NCBI RefSeq assembly: GCF_013520985.1
Contig: NZ_JACDTY010000002.1
Span: 124,001 to 188,000, forward strand
DNA: 64,000 bases
DNA from: Mesorhizobium neociceri
GTDB lineage: Bacteria > Pseudomonadota > Alphaproteobacteria > Rhizobiales > Rhizobiaceae
Direction of reading: 5' to 3'
This document shows, piece by piece, positions 18,730 through 27,334 of this stretch. The position numbers and the translations under genes were made by a program. Under the pieces are notes generated by a model, which saw only the letters and a program-made list of their open reading frames with translations, was not told where the DNA came from and made no database searches. Within the stretch, counting starts at the first letter, position 1; each line of letters begins with the position of its first letter.

Positions 18730-18823
18730 GTGTTTCCTCCACCATGCGGGTCTTGGCCGCGAGATCGGGCCCCGAAAATGAGGTCGGGGCAGCGTGCGGG
18801 CCAATGTTGAAAGCGGGATAGCA

Positions 18824-18853
18824 AAAATTGACGTTTGCGTAAACGTCAATTTT
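18824..18853. promoter_or_regulatory. Putative MerR/LiuR-type operator of the oxidation operon
   Basis: AAAATTGACGTTT (18824-18836) and AAACGTCAATTTT (18841-18853) are perfect 13-bp inverted repeats around a 4-bp spacer. The inner part, TTGCGTAAACGTCAA, matches the site before merR at 12 of 15 positions. MerR-family regulators of fatty-acid and branched-chain catabolism are known to use palindromes of this kind. Confidence 0.65.
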
Positions 18854-18950
18854 ATCGCCGCGACAAAATTTCCTTGTGCCAGCCTATCGGCACGGGGCAG
18901 CGGGCACCAGCGTGGAGCATGAGTTGATCAGGCAATGATGGACGGTAAAC

Positions 18951-18987
18951 GAAAAGAGCCGCGCGGACTAACCGCGCGGCTCTTTTC
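18951..18987 (-). terminator. Strong bidirectional-type terminator after merR
   Basis: GAAAAGAGCCGCGCGG (18951-18966) pairs perfectly over 16 bp with CCGCGCGGCTCTTTTC (18972-18987) around a 5-nt loop. Both strands end in a T-rich stretch. On the minus strand it separates merR from the fatty-acid oxidation operon. Confidence 0.85.
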
Positions 18988-19022
18988 AAATTGTGGCCGG
19001 AACTGGCTCTCTTTGTTTAGAC

Positions 19023-19066
19023 GCAATTCCGAACGGAAAACCGTTTCACACTTTTCCTGGAATTGC
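19023..19066. repeat. Rhizobial intergenic hairpin repeat, copy 1
   Basis: GCAATTCC (19023-19030) and GGAATTGC (19059-19066) flank a core with AAAACCGTTTCACACTTTTCC. The same core with other arms occurs at 28291-28338 and 57964-58013, so this is a dispersed element with a conserved centre and variable complementary arms. Confidence 0.75.
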
Positions 19067-19077
19067 TCTGAGCGAGA

Positions 19078-19536
19078 TCAACTGGCGGCGCTGGCCGGGG
19101 CTGAACGCTCGGACAGCATCTGACGCACGGCCGACATCGAGCCGCTGAGCTCGTTGATGGCGTCGTCGATCAGCGCGCGCTGCTTCTGCAGGCGGGCAAG
19201 CTGCTTCTCCGACTTGTCGAGAGCCAGCCGCAGCTGCTTGGTGTTGGATCCCGTCGGATCGTAAAGATCCATCATCTGCTTGACGTCGCGCAGCGAGAAC
19301 CCGACCTTGCGGCCGAGCAGGATCAGCTTCAGCCGAGCCTTGTCGCGGCGCGTGTAGAGGCGCGTTGCCCCGTCGCGCTTCGGATTGAGCAGGCCCTTGT
19401 CTTCGTAGAAACGTAGCGTGCGCAGGGTCACGCCGTATTTCTTGGCCATCTCGCCGATGCGCACGAGCTCCTCGCCGGCTTCGACAGACATATTGTTGGT
19501 GTTGGCCGCGGCTTCGCCGGGCGAATAAAGTTTCAT
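19078..19536 (-). CDS. MerR-family regulator of the fatty-acid oxidation operon
   Basis: A 152-residue regulator from the ATG at 19536; readings up to 19584 add an arginine-rich stretch and are less likely. After about 20 variable residues a MerR winged helix-turn-helix reads RIGEMAKKYGVTLRTLRFYE, then TRLYTRRDKARLKLILLGRK. A C-terminal coiled-coil helix (about 100-145) serves dimerisation. There is no Cys-rich metal site, so it is not a metal sensor; it resembles LiuR-type regulators of acyl-CoA catabolism. A similar palindrome stands before this gene and before the adjacent operon, which supports control of both. The effector is unknown. Confidence 0.85.
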   Translation of the reverse strand: MKLYSPGEAAANTNNMSVEAGEELVRIGEMAKKYGVTLRTLRFYEDKGLLNPKRDGATRLYTRRDKARLKLILLGRKVGFSLRDVKQMMDLYDPTGSNTKQLRLALDKSEKQLARLQKQRALIDDAINELSGSMSAVRQMLSERSAPASAAS

Positions 19537-19663
19537 GGTCACTGGCTTTCCCCTGTAGTGGCGTCGCGGTCTCGGACCGTGCAACGCCTGAGTGGAAGCG
19601 GGGGCATGCTTCCAGTCGTGGGTTTCAACGAATTCATCGCAAAAGGCACGAAAAGCGCCCCTC

Positions 19664-19678
19664 TTACGTTTACGTCAA
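19664..19678. promoter_or_regulatory. Putative MerR/LiuR-type operator before merR
   Basis: TTACGTTTACGTCAA matches TTGCGTAAACGTCAA in the oxidation-operon operator at 12 of 15 positions and lies 128 bp upstream of the merR start, consistent with autoregulation. Confidence 0.5.
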
Positions 19679-19807
19679 TTCTATATCGATAGCCGCCTCA
19701 TGACGCAAGGGCGTTCTGGGATTGCGAAACCTTATGCCGCACCCTCGGTATCCGGTCCGAGATGGCACTGCTTGTAATTCAGCAATGCTGCAACTTCTTA
19801 AGCTTGG

Positions 19808-19823
19808 TTAACGCCTTGTTTAC
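19808..19823 (+). promoter_or_regulatory. CtrA-like site upstream of podJ
   Basis: TTAA-CGCCTTG-TTTAC differs by one base from the CtrA consensus TTAA-N7-TTAAC. It lies about 200 bp before podJ. CtrA binding is inference. Confidence 0.35.
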
Positions 19824-20018
19824 CACGATGGGTGAAATGTGCGCATGTCGGTCATCCGTGTTTATCCTGTAGCGAATTTTTCACGGTTTTCGGAGAGCGG
19901 GCCTGGCCCGGGAAGCTCGTCTTCCGCCGCAGCATAGCCGCGCGGCCGCCTTCGTTCCCGACAGGGACTTTGGGGAAAACTGGCAGCAAGCCGGCCATTC
20001 TGAAAAACGGACGCACCG

Positions 20019-23000
20019 ATGAACAGCAAGCGGTCCTATCTCGATACACTCAACGCCGGCAGGCCGCGCAGGCCGAACACCACGCTTGATGAATTGAACC
20101 GCTCGCTGGAAACGCTGGAACAGCGACTTGAGCGCAAGCGCGAGGACGCGGGAGAGCGCCTCGATCCGCGCCGGCCACCGGTCGAGCCGCGCTACGCCAG
20201 CGCCCAGCCCTACGCCCCGCCGCGCTGGTATGAGGACCCGCAGCCCGCGCCGCGGCCGAAAAGCCCTGTGACGACCGGCTTCGACCAGAATTATCAGGGG
20301 CTTGCGCGCGACATCGACCGCGTGCGCGGCCAGGAAGACAGCGTCGCCGTGGTCGGCAAGATCGCCGGCGAATTGCGCGGCCTGCGCGAGGAACTGCGCC
20401 ATCAGATGACTGCCGGCCTGCAGCGCGAATTCGCCGCGCTGCGCAAGGACATCGAACGGGCGTTCCAGGCGAGCAACCAATCAGGAGGCCAATCAGGCGG
20501 CTTGCCCGGCAAGGGCAGCGCCGAACTCGGCCTCGAATTTGAGCGGCTGTCCGGCGCCATCCAGACGCTGGCCGAAAAGAGCGACGACAGAAGCGTCAAC
20601 ATGCTGCGGCTCGAACTCGAACAGGTAAAGACCGCGCTCGACACGCTGGCGCGAGAAGAGAGCGTGCTGAAGGTCGACCGCCGCTGGGACGATTTCGACC
20701 GCCGCTGGAGCGCATTCGAGGACCGCGTCGACGCCGATCAGCGCAACCGCGCGGACGGCCCAGGATTTTCGGTGCTGACCGACCGGCTCGAGCAGATCAG
20801 CAATGCCGTCAACAATCTGCCGGAATCGCTGTCGCTTCGCTCGATGGAGGAAAAGGTCCGCACGCTTGCCGGCGCCGTCGATCACTTCGTCAGCCAGCAG
20901 AACAACCGCGGCGGCGACACGCTCGGCCTGATCGACGAACGGCTTGACGAGATTTCGCGCGCCATCGTCGCCTCGACCGTCGCCGCCCAGGCCAGTTCCT
21001 TCGACCCCGAACCATTCGAGCGCATCGAGAAGCGGATCGCCTCGCTGGCGCAGCAGATCGAGGAAGTCGTGCAGGCTCGTCCGAGCGGCGAGGTTCTCGA
21101 CCGTCTCAGCATGTTGTCGAACCGGGTCGACGATCTCGCCGGCCGCGCCAATCTGCCGGAGCAGGCGATGGAGCGCCTTGGCAAGCAGATCGCGATGATT
21201 GCCGACAAGATCGACCGCGCCCCGGCCATGCCCGACGCCGACTATATCTTCCAGGGTCTGGAACAGCGCTTCGACGTGCTGTCGGGCATGATGGAACGCC
21301 GGCAGGGCGACGCCATCGAACAGGGCAACATGCTGTTTCGCGACCTCGAGCGGCGGCTGGAAGAGGTTGCCGAACGTTTGGACCAGCGTCAGCCGCAAGC
21401 CGACAGCGCCGGCATCATGGATGCCATCGACGCCCGCTTCACCGCGCTTGCCAAGCGCATGGAGACGCGTGTTCCCGATCCTGCCAACGAGGCGGCGATC
21501 CGCGGCCTGGAAAGCCGGCTCGAAGACATTTCAAGCCGGCTGGAATCGTCGGCCGCGCAGGTCGCCGGCATCGACCCGGCGCTGATCCGCAGCCTGGAGG
21601 CGCAAGTCTCCGGCCTGTCGGCGCATCTGTCGAAGCCCGGCACGCCGCTGCCGGAATTCGAGGACATCAGCCCGCGCCTCAACGAAATCGAGAAGTCGCT
21701 GGCCGGAACCCGCGAATCCATCATGGGCGCGGCACGCGAAGCGGCCGAGAGCGCCGTGCGCTCGCTGGCCGATTCCAATGCCAACACCGCGGCGGTCACC
21801 GGCCTTGCCCAGGATCTGAAGACGCTGGAAGCGTTGACGCGCCGTTCGGACGAGCGCAATTCGCGGACATTCGAGGCCATTCACGACACGCTGCTCAAGA
21901 TCGTCGATCGCCTGGGCTCGCTGGAAACCAGCGAACCGGTCGATGCCGTGAGCGAACTTCTGGACACGCCGGCCGAGCCGGCGCGGCGGGCCCGCGCTGC
22001 CCGCGCCTCCAAGATAGCAGTGCAGGACGCGCCGTCGATGGACATCGACCAGCCGCTGCCGCTGACCGGAGACATGGCCGACCTCGACGGCCGCGCCGCC
22101 GCCATCATGCGCAACGAGCCCGATATGCGCGCCGAACCAGACATGCGCAGCGAGCCGGTGCGACGCTCGCCGGCCGAGGCTGCTGCTGCTGCTGCCCAGG
22201 CAGCGCTCGGTTCCGGCACGATTGCCGAGAAAGGCGAAGGCACGGCCAAGAAGTCGCTGTTCGGCGGATTGGCGCGCGCCTTCAGGGGCAAGAAGCAGGC
22301 TGACATGCCGCCGCTTGCCGGCTCGGCGCCCAATGTCGACATGCCGAGCGTCGATCTCGACGAGCCGCTCGATCCGAAGCTTGCCAACCGGCCGCTAGAG
22401 CCAGGCTCCGGCGCGCCCGACCTCAACGCCATCATGAAGCGCGTGCGCGATGAGCGCGGCCCGCCGGCGCGCCAAAGCAGCGGCGATGCGTCGAAATCCG
22501 ACTTCATTGCCGCCGCCCGGCGCGCGGCGCAGGCAGCGGCGGCCGAGGCCGACGCCCTGAAACGCCAGTCCACCATGAAGGGCCCGGTGAAAGCGCTGCG
22601 GATCGGCGACCTGCTCAAGGCGCGGCGCAAGCCGATCCTGATGGGAGCGATCGCGATCATGCTGGCGCTTGCCGGCCTGCAGCTGGGCAAGGCCTTCTTC
22701 GCCGACCCGGTTGAGGTCGCACGCAACGATACAGCGCCTATTGTCGCATCGCAGCCGGTCGAGATCGCCTCGGTTAACGCTGCCAGCCAGCCCAAGGCAG
22801 ACGCGCAGGCAGCCGTGCAGGACGCGCCGGCCCGCGTCGTCAGGCAGGCGGAGCCCTCGGAGGCGGCAGTTGGCAACGAAGCGCCGATCAATGCGGCCTC
22901 GGCTACCGGCCCCGAAGTGCCGGCCGTCGAACCCGCGCCAGTGCCGATGGCTTTGGCCGATCCGGCTTCAGCGCCAAGCGCAACACTGCCACCGACCGCC

Positions 23001-23975
23001 ACGGCGGAACCGGCGGCGGCTGACGCACAGCCTGCGGCTGCTGTCATGGCGCCCTCGACCTCGGATACGACCGGCGCAGTCCCGCCCGCCGATGCCGCGG
23101 CAACGCCTGTCGTCGCCAAGATCGACATTCCGGCCGATGCCGGCCCGCAGGCCTTGCGTGACGCCGCCGCCGGCGGCGATGCCAAGGCGCTGTTCGAGCT
23201 CGGTTCGCGCTACGCGGAATCGCGCGGCGTGAAAGAAGACATGGGGGCTGCCGCCAAATGGTACGAAAAGTCGGCCGAGCTCGGCTTCGCGCCTGCCGAA
23301 TACCGCATCGGCAATTTCTACGAAAAGGGCATCGGCGTCACGCGCGACATCAAGAAGGCAAAGACCTTCTACCAGCTCGCCGCCGCGCAAGGTAACGCCA
23401 GCGCCATGCACAATCTGGCCGTGCTCTTCGCCATGGCCGCGGACGGCGTGACCGACAATGAATCGGCCGCGCACTGGTTCCAGGCGGCGGCCGATGTCGG
23501 CGTCAAGGACAGCCAGTTCAATCTCGGCATCCTGGCGGCCAAGGGCGTCGGCATGAAGCAGAGCCTGGAAGAATCCTACAAATGGTTCGCGCTCGTCGCC
23601 AAGACCGGCGACAAGGATGCGGCGGCCAAGCGCGACGAGGTCGCCACTGCGCTGCGGCCCGAACAGCTCGAGCGCGCGCGCGCCGCCACCGAACTGTGGA
23701 AGCCGAAGCCGCTCGACCCGGCCTCCAACTCGGCCGACATCCCTGAATCCTGGCAGGAAGGCACGCCGCAGACGACCGCCAGCGTCGACATGAAGAAGGC
23801 GGTCAAGAACATCCAGCTTATCCTCAACAAGAACGGCTACGATGCCGGTGGCGCCGATGGCGTGATGGGCGGCAAGACCAAGACCGCGATCATGGCTTTC
23901 CAGACCGACAACAAGATGCAGGCGACCGGCGAAATCGATGAAAAGCTGGTGAGGGCGCTGCTGGCGCACAAATAA
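20019..23975 (+). CDS. podJ: Polarity/localisation factor PodJ
   Basis: A 1318-residue single-pass membrane protein with the PodJ layout. A long cytoplasmic coiled-coil region spans about 20-640, with repeated LEQRL, LDEIS and RLEEV heptads. An acidic, proline-rich linker (about 660-860) follows, with a small repeat based on EPDMR. One membrane helix lies at about 872-893. A Pro/Ala-rich periplasmic linker leads to Sel1-like TPR repeats (about 1050-1215: ALFELGSRYAESRG, AEYRIGNFYEKGIG) and a C-terminal peptidoglycan-binding domain (about 1255-1318). In Caulobacter and rhizobia PodJ organises one cell pole and is needed for pilus or holdfast assembly; a Tad pilus locus lies 18 kb away. Function here is inferred from architecture. 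Confidence 0.88.
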   Translation: MNSKRSYLDTLNAGRPRRPNTTLDELNRSLETLEQRLERKREDAGERLDPRRPPVEPRYASAQPYAPPRWYEDPQPAPRPKSPVTTGFDQNYQGLARDIDRVRGQEDSVAVVGKIAGELRGLREELRHQMTAGLQREFAALRKDIERAFQASNQSGGQSGGLPGKGSAELGLEFERLSGAIQTLAEKSDDRSVNMLRLELEQVKTALDTLAREESVLKVDRRWDDFDRRWSAFEDRVDADQRNRADGPGFSVLTDRLEQISNAVNNLPESLSLRSMEEKVRTLAGAVDHFVSQQNNRGGDTLGLIDERLDEISRAIVASTVAAQASSFDPEPFERIEKRIASLAQQIEEVVQARPSGEVLDRLSMLSNRVDDLAGRANLPEQAMERLGKQIAMIADKIDRAPAMPDADYIFQGLEQRFDVLSGMMERRQGDAIEQGNMLFRDLERRLEEVAERLDQRQPQADSAGIMDAIDARFTALAKRMETRVPDPANEAAIRGLESRLEDISSRLESSAAQVAGIDPALIRSLEAQVSGLSAHLSKPGTPLPEFEDISPRLNEIEKSLAGTRESIMGAAREAAESAVRSLADSNANTAAVTGLAQDLKTLEALTRRSDERNSRTFEAIHDTLLKIVDRLGSLETSEPVDAVSELLDTPAEPARRARAARASKIAVQDAPSMDIDQPLPLTGDMADLDGRAAAIMRNEPDMRAEPDMRSEPVRRSPAEAAAAAAQAALGSGTIAEKGEGTAKKSLFGGLARAFRGKKQADMPPLAGSAPNVDMPSVDLDEPLDPKLANRPLEPGSGAPDLNAIMKRVRDERGPPARQSSGDASKSDFIAAARRAAQAAAAEADALKRQSTMKGPVKALRIGDLLKARRKPILMGAIAIMLALAGLQLGKAFFADPVEVARNDTAPIVASQPVEIASVNAASQPKADAQAAVQDAPARVVRQAEPSEAAVGNEAPINAASATGPEVPAVEPAPVPMALADPASAPSATLPPTATAEPAAADAQPAAAVMAPSTSDTTGAVPPADAAATPVVAKIDIPADAGPQALRDAAAGGDAKALFELGSRYAESRGVKEDMGAAAKWYEKSAELGFAPAEYRIGNFYEKGIGVTRDIKKAKTFYQLAAAQGNASAMHNLAVLFAMAADGVTDNESAAHWFQAAADVGVKDSQFNLGILAAKGVGMKQSLEESYKWFALVAKTGDKDAAAKRDEVATALRPEQLERARAATELWKPKPLDPASNSADIPESWQEGTPQTTASVDMKKAVKNIQLILNKNGYDAGGADGVMGGKTKTAIMAFQTDNKMQATGEIDEKLVRALLAHK

Positions 23976-23983
23976 CGGCAGAT

Positions 23984-24001
23984 GCGTCGCTAACGCGACG
24001 C
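23984..24001 (+). terminator. Weak hairpin after podJ
   Basis: GCGTCGC (23984-23990) pairs with GCGACGC (23995-24001) around a 4-nt loop just after the podJ stop. There is no clear T tract, so termination is uncertain. Confidence 0.35.
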
Positions 24002-24168
24002 CCTTGCCACACATTTGCCTGTTAACTGATTGAGATGTTTTTTGTTTCGGCAGGGCGGCGGGGTTTGATCCCACCGCTCCGGGGACGCAAGAAAAAATTG
24101 GCTTTTCGGTGCGACAATGCCCGCGAATGGCTGCAATCGCCGACAGGCAAACTGATCGAGACTGACGG

Positions 24169-25092
24169 GTGGGCATCTATCTCCCGATCGCGGAAATTTC
24201 CGTCAACGTCTTCGTCCTGCTGGCGATGGGCGCGGCGGTGGGTTTCCTGTCGGGTATGTTCGGGGTCGGCGGCGGCTTCCTGATCACGCCGCTCTTGATC
24301 TTCTACAACATCCCGCCGGCGATCGCGGTCGCCACCGGCGCCAACCAGGTCATCGCCTCCTCCTTCTCCGGCGCGCTGTCGCACATGAAGCGCGGCACGC
24401 TCGATTTCAAGCTCGGTGGGGTGCTTTTGGCCGGCGGCATTGTCGGCTCGACCGGCGGTATCTTCGTCTTTGCCTTCCTGCGCCGGCTCGGCCAGCTCGA
24501 CCTGTTCATCTCGCTGCTCTACGTCGTGCTGCTCGGCACCGTCGGCGGGCTAATGCTGGTCGAGAGCGTCAATGCGCTGCGCGCCACGCGCAGCGGTGCT
24601 GCCCCGGTCCTGAAGAAGTCCGGCCAGCACAACTGGATCCACCGGCTGCCGCTGAAGATGCGCTTCCGGGCCTCGAAACTCTTCGTCAGCGTCATTCCGG
24701 TACTGGGGCTCGGCGCCGGCATCGGCTTCCTGTCGTCTATCATGGGTGTCGGCGGCGGCTTCATCATGGTGCCGGCGCTGATCTATCTGCTGAAAGTGCC
24801 GACCAACGTCGTTATCGGCACCTCGCTGTTCCAGATCATTTTCACCTCGGCCTACACCACGCTGGTGCACGCCACCACCAACCAGACCGTCGACGTCATG
24901 CTCGCCTTCCTGTTGATGGCGGGCGGCGTCGCCGGTGCGCAGTATGGCGCCAAGGCAGGCCAGAAACTGCGCGGCGAACAGCTCAGGGCGCTGCTGGCGC
25001 TGCTGGTGCTGGCGGTTGCCATCCGGCTTGCCATCGATCTCTTCGTCACGCCGCCTAACCTCTATTCGCTGACCGCCGCAGGCCTGAACTGA
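24169..25092 (+). CDS. TauE/SafE-family sulfite/organosulfonate exporter
   Basis: Integral membrane protein of 307 residues, GTG start. The TauE/SafE family repeat occurs twice with the near-identical signature GMFGVGGGFLITPLLI (about 26-41) and MGVGGGFIMVPALIY (about 192-206), indicating the usual internal duplication with about eight membrane helices. The family exports sulfite or sulfoacetate in characterised cases, but many members are uncharacterised. The next gene starts within its stop codon (TGATG), so the two are translationally coupled. The SoeABC-like sulfite oxidoreductase encoded 3.5 kb away gives weak support for a sulfite substrate. Confidence 0.87.
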   Translation: MGIYLPIAEISVNVFVLLAMGAAVGFLSGMFGVGGGFLITPLLIFYNIPPAIAVATGANQVIASSFSGALSHMKRGTLDFKLGGVLLAGGIVGSTGGIFVFAFLRRLGQLDLFISLLYVVLLGTVGGLMLVESVNALRATRSGAAPVLKKSGQHNWIHRLPLKMRFRASKLFVSVIPVLGLGAGIGFLSSIMGVGGGFIMVPALIYLLKVPTNVVIGTSLFQIIFTSAYTTLVHATTNQTVDVMLAFLLMAGGVAGAQYGAKAGQKLRGEQLRALLALLVLAVAIRLAIDLFVTPPNLYSLTAAGLN

Positions 25093-25883
25093 TGCGGGGT
25101 TGGAGCACGTTCGCGACCGCCGCTTTGCTGTTCGCCCTCGCTCTGCCGGCGGCAGCACAGTCGCCGAACCCGCTGCCGGAAGGCATCCAGATCGGTCTTT
25201 CCACCGACGCCGTGTCGATCACCGCCGGTTTTTCCGGCGCCGACCTGACCATTTTCGGGTCGCTGGAAAACCCCGATCCGCTGGTCGCGCGCCAGGGGCG
25301 CTATGACGTCATCGTCGTGCTCGAAGGGCCGCCGCGGCCGGTGGTGGTGCGCCGCAAGGACCGGGTGCTCGGCGTCTGGGTCAATCTGGAATCCGAGACC
25401 TTCGAGAACGTGCCGGTGTCCTATTCCGTCGCCACGACGCGACCGCTGCAGGACATCACCGAACCCAACAGCTACAAGCAGCTGTCACTCGGCGCCTCCA
25501 ACCTTTACATGCAGCCGGCGGACGCCACGGACAGCCCGGCGACGATCGAGGAATTCACCGTGGCATTGCGTGAACGCAAGGCGGCGACCGGTCTCTACAG
25601 CGAGAATGTCGGCGGCGTGCAGTTCCTGTCGCAGAACCTGTTTCGCGCCACGGTGCGGCTGGCGCCCAATGTCCCGGTTGGAACGCATAAAGCCCGCGCG
25701 TTCCTGTTCAAGAGCGGCCTGTTCCTCAAAGAAAGCTCGGCCCAGCTCGAAATCCGCAAGTCGGGTTTCGAACAGTCGATCTTCCGCGTCGCGCATGATT
25801 ATTCCTTCCTCTACGGCGTCTTCGCCGTGTCGCTGGCCATGATCACTGGTTGGCTGGGCAGGCTGATCTTCCGCAAGGACTGA
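25092..25883 (+). CDS. Conserved membrane-anchored periplasmic protein (TIGR02186-like)
   Basis: A 263-residue protein with a signal peptide (MRGWSTFATAALLFALALPA, cleavage near AAA-QSPN), an extracytoplasmic beta-rich domain of about 200 residues, and a single C-terminal membrane helix (about 236-257) ending in RLIFRKD. It resembles a conserved alphaproteobacterial family of unknown function (TIGR02186) that is often found beside TauE/SafE exporters. The start overlaps the exporter stop by one base. I do not know its activity; the pairing suggests an accessory subunit of the exporter. Two terminator hairpins follow. Confidence 0.75.
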   Translation: MRGWSTFATAALLFALALPAAAQSPNPLPEGIQIGLSTDAVSITAGFSGADLTIFGSLENPDPLVARQGRYDVIVVLEGPPRPVVVRRKDRVLGVWVNLESETFENVPVSYSVATTRPLQDITEPNSYKQLSLGASNLYMQPADATDSPATIEEFTVALRERKAATGLYSENVGGVQFLSQNLFRATVRLAPNVPVGTHKARAFLFKSGLFLKESSAQLEIRKSGFEQSIFRVAHDYSFLYGVFAVSLAMITGWLGRLIFRKD

Positions 25884-25890
25884 CGCCCTA

Positions 25891-25938
25891 GGGAAAAATG
25901 GAAGGCCATTTTCCCGGGGAAAAGGGGTTCCCCTTTTC
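25891..25938 (+). terminator. Double hairpin after the exporter operon
   Basis: GGGAAAAATGG pairs with CCATTTTCCC (25891-25915, one bulged A). Immediately after, GAAAAGGGG pairs with CCCCTTTTC around two bases (25919-25938). The second stem ends in a T-rich arm. Confidence 0.6.
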
Positions 25939-26073
25939 TCAATCTTGCGATAGACCGCCGCCTCCCAACCCTCGGGTAAACACGCACAATCATTCGGCAG
26001 AACGGTCAGGCCTCTGGACGGCGCGCGCCTTGCGACGCCTGCCACCGCGACGACCCAATGACAGGAGGCTGCA

Positions 26074-27330
26074 ATGCACCAGGCATTTGGCGGCATCGAT
26101 TTCGGCACGTCCAATTCCACGGTGGGCGTGATCCGCGACGGCCAGGCACGACTGGTGGCGCTGGAAGATGAGCAGCCGACATTGCCAAGTGCGGTGTTCT
26201 TCAACTTCGAGGACGGCCACACCTATTTCGGCCGCCGCGCGATTGCCGACTATACAGACGCCATCGAAGGCAGGCTGATGCGGTCGCTGAAGAGCGTGCT
26301 CGGCAGTTCGTTGGCGCATGAGAAGACGCGCATCAAGGCACGCCAGATCGGTTTCATCGACATTGTTGGCATGTTCGTCGGCCATTTGAAGAAGCAGCTT
26401 GAGGAAGATGCCGGCGCTGCGGTGGAGAGCGTCGTGCTTGGCCGCCCGGTGCAGTTCGTCGACGACGATGCGGAAGCCGACGCGAAGGCGCAGGGCGAGC
26501 TTGAAAAAGCCGCGCGCGCACAAGGTTTCAAGCACATCGCCTTCCAGTTCGAACCGATCGCGGCGGCGCTCGATTACGAACAGGGTGTGGCGCGCGAGGA
26601 ACTGGCGCTGATCGTCGACATGGGCGGCGGCACGTCCGACTTCTCGATCGTGCGGGTTTCGCCGCAACGCGCCCGCTCAAGCGACCGCAAGGACGACATC
26701 CTGGCCAACCGCGGCGTCCACATCGGCGGCACCGACTTCGACCGGCTGCTCAGCATCGCCCATGTCATGCCCAAGCTCGGCTATCTGACGCCTACGAAAG
26801 ACGGCAAGCGCAATCTGCCGGCGAGCTACTTCATCGACCTGGCGACTTGGCAGCGCATCAACCTTGTCTACACCGCCAAGGCGATGACGCACCTCAGGCA
26901 GATCCGCTTCGAAGCCAAGCGCGCCGACCTGGTCGAGCGCTTCATCCACATTGTCGAACACCGCTACGGCCATGCGCTGGCCGGACTGGTCGAACGGGCC
27001 AAGATCGCGCTGACGGATCAGGCCTCGGCTGATGTGACGGTGGCGCTGCCCGGCGTGCATTTCGCAGCCGAGATCACGCGAACCGGTCTGGAAGAGACGA
27101 TTGCCGCCGACATCGAGCGGGTGTCCGCGACCGTGCGGCAGACGATTGCCGACGCCGGCGTGAAAGCATTCGACATCACCGCCGTGTTCCTGACCGGCGG
27201 TTCGACCGCCATTCCGTTGGCGCGGCGAGAAATCCTGTCGCTGGTGCCGCAGGCCGCTGTCATCGAGGGCGACATGTTCGGCTCGGTGGGGCTTGGCCTG
27301 GCGCTCGATGCGCAGCGAAAGTTCAGCTAA
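26074..27330 (+). CDS. yegD: Hsp70-family protein, YegD type
   Basis: A 418-residue actin/Hsp70-fold ATPase, starting at an ATG with AGGAGG nearby. Phosphate-1 motif GIDFGTSNSTVGV is at the N terminus, phosphate-2 motif IVDMGGGTSDFSIVR near residue 180, and the adenosine motif FLTGGSTAIPLARR near residue 375. It lacks the substrate-binding and lid domains of DnaK, so it is a nucleotide-binding-domain-only member. The family is conserved in proteobacteria but its role is poorly defined. It ends four bases before the convergent LysR gene. Confidence 0.88.
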   Translation: MHQAFGGIDFGTSNSTVGVIRDGQARLVALEDEQPTLPSAVFFNFEDGHTYFGRRAIADYTDAIEGRLMRSLKSVLGSSLAHEKTRIKARQIGFIDIVGMFVGHLKKQLEEDAGAAVESVVLGRPVQFVDDDAEADAKAQGELEKAARAQGFKHIAFQFEPIAAALDYEQGVAREELALIVDMGGGTSDFSIVRVSPQRARSSDRKDDILANRGVHIGGTDFDRLLSIAHVMPKLGYLTPTKDGKRNLPASYFIDLATWQRINLVYTAKAMTHLRQIRFEAKRADLVERFIHIVEHRYGHALAGLVERAKIALTDQASADVTVALPGVHFAAEITRTGLEETIAADIERVSATVRQTIADAGVKAFDITAVFLTGGSTAIPLARREILSLVPQAAVIEGDMFGSVGLGLALDAQRKFS

Positions 27331-27334
27331 TCCC

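Larger units (their letters stand above)
18730..19077. other. Intergenic region: operon promoter, operator, terminator, repeat
   Basis: This 348-bp gap between the fatty-acid oxidation operon and merR holds no gene that I can support. From the operon side it contains the leader, the 13-bp inverted repeat at 18824-18853, an AT-richer promoter stretch, the merR terminator at 18951-18987 and a rhizobial hairpin repeat at 19023-19066. Confidence 0.7.
19537..20018. other. Intergenic region between merR and podJ
   Basis: About 480 bp between divergent genes without a convincing reading frame. It carries the merR-side operator at 19664-19678, a CtrA-like site TTAA-N7-TTTAC at 19808-19823 on the podJ side, and an AT-richer stretch around 19780-19870 that probably holds the podJ promoter. 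Confidence 0.6.

Noticed and set aside
22100..22170. Short repeats inside podJ (EPDMR units) as a possible mobile or CRISPR-like array
   Set aside because: There are only two or three imperfect coding repeats in a linker; no spacer-repeat pattern exists anywhere in the window.
24058..24074. tRNA T-arm-like sequence on the minus strand (GTGGG-ATCAAAC-CCCGC)
   Set aside because: The stem-loop resembles a T arm, but no acceptor stem, D arm or anticodon arm can be built around it, and the first loop base is wrong. I do not call a tRNA or a tRNA-borne attachment site.
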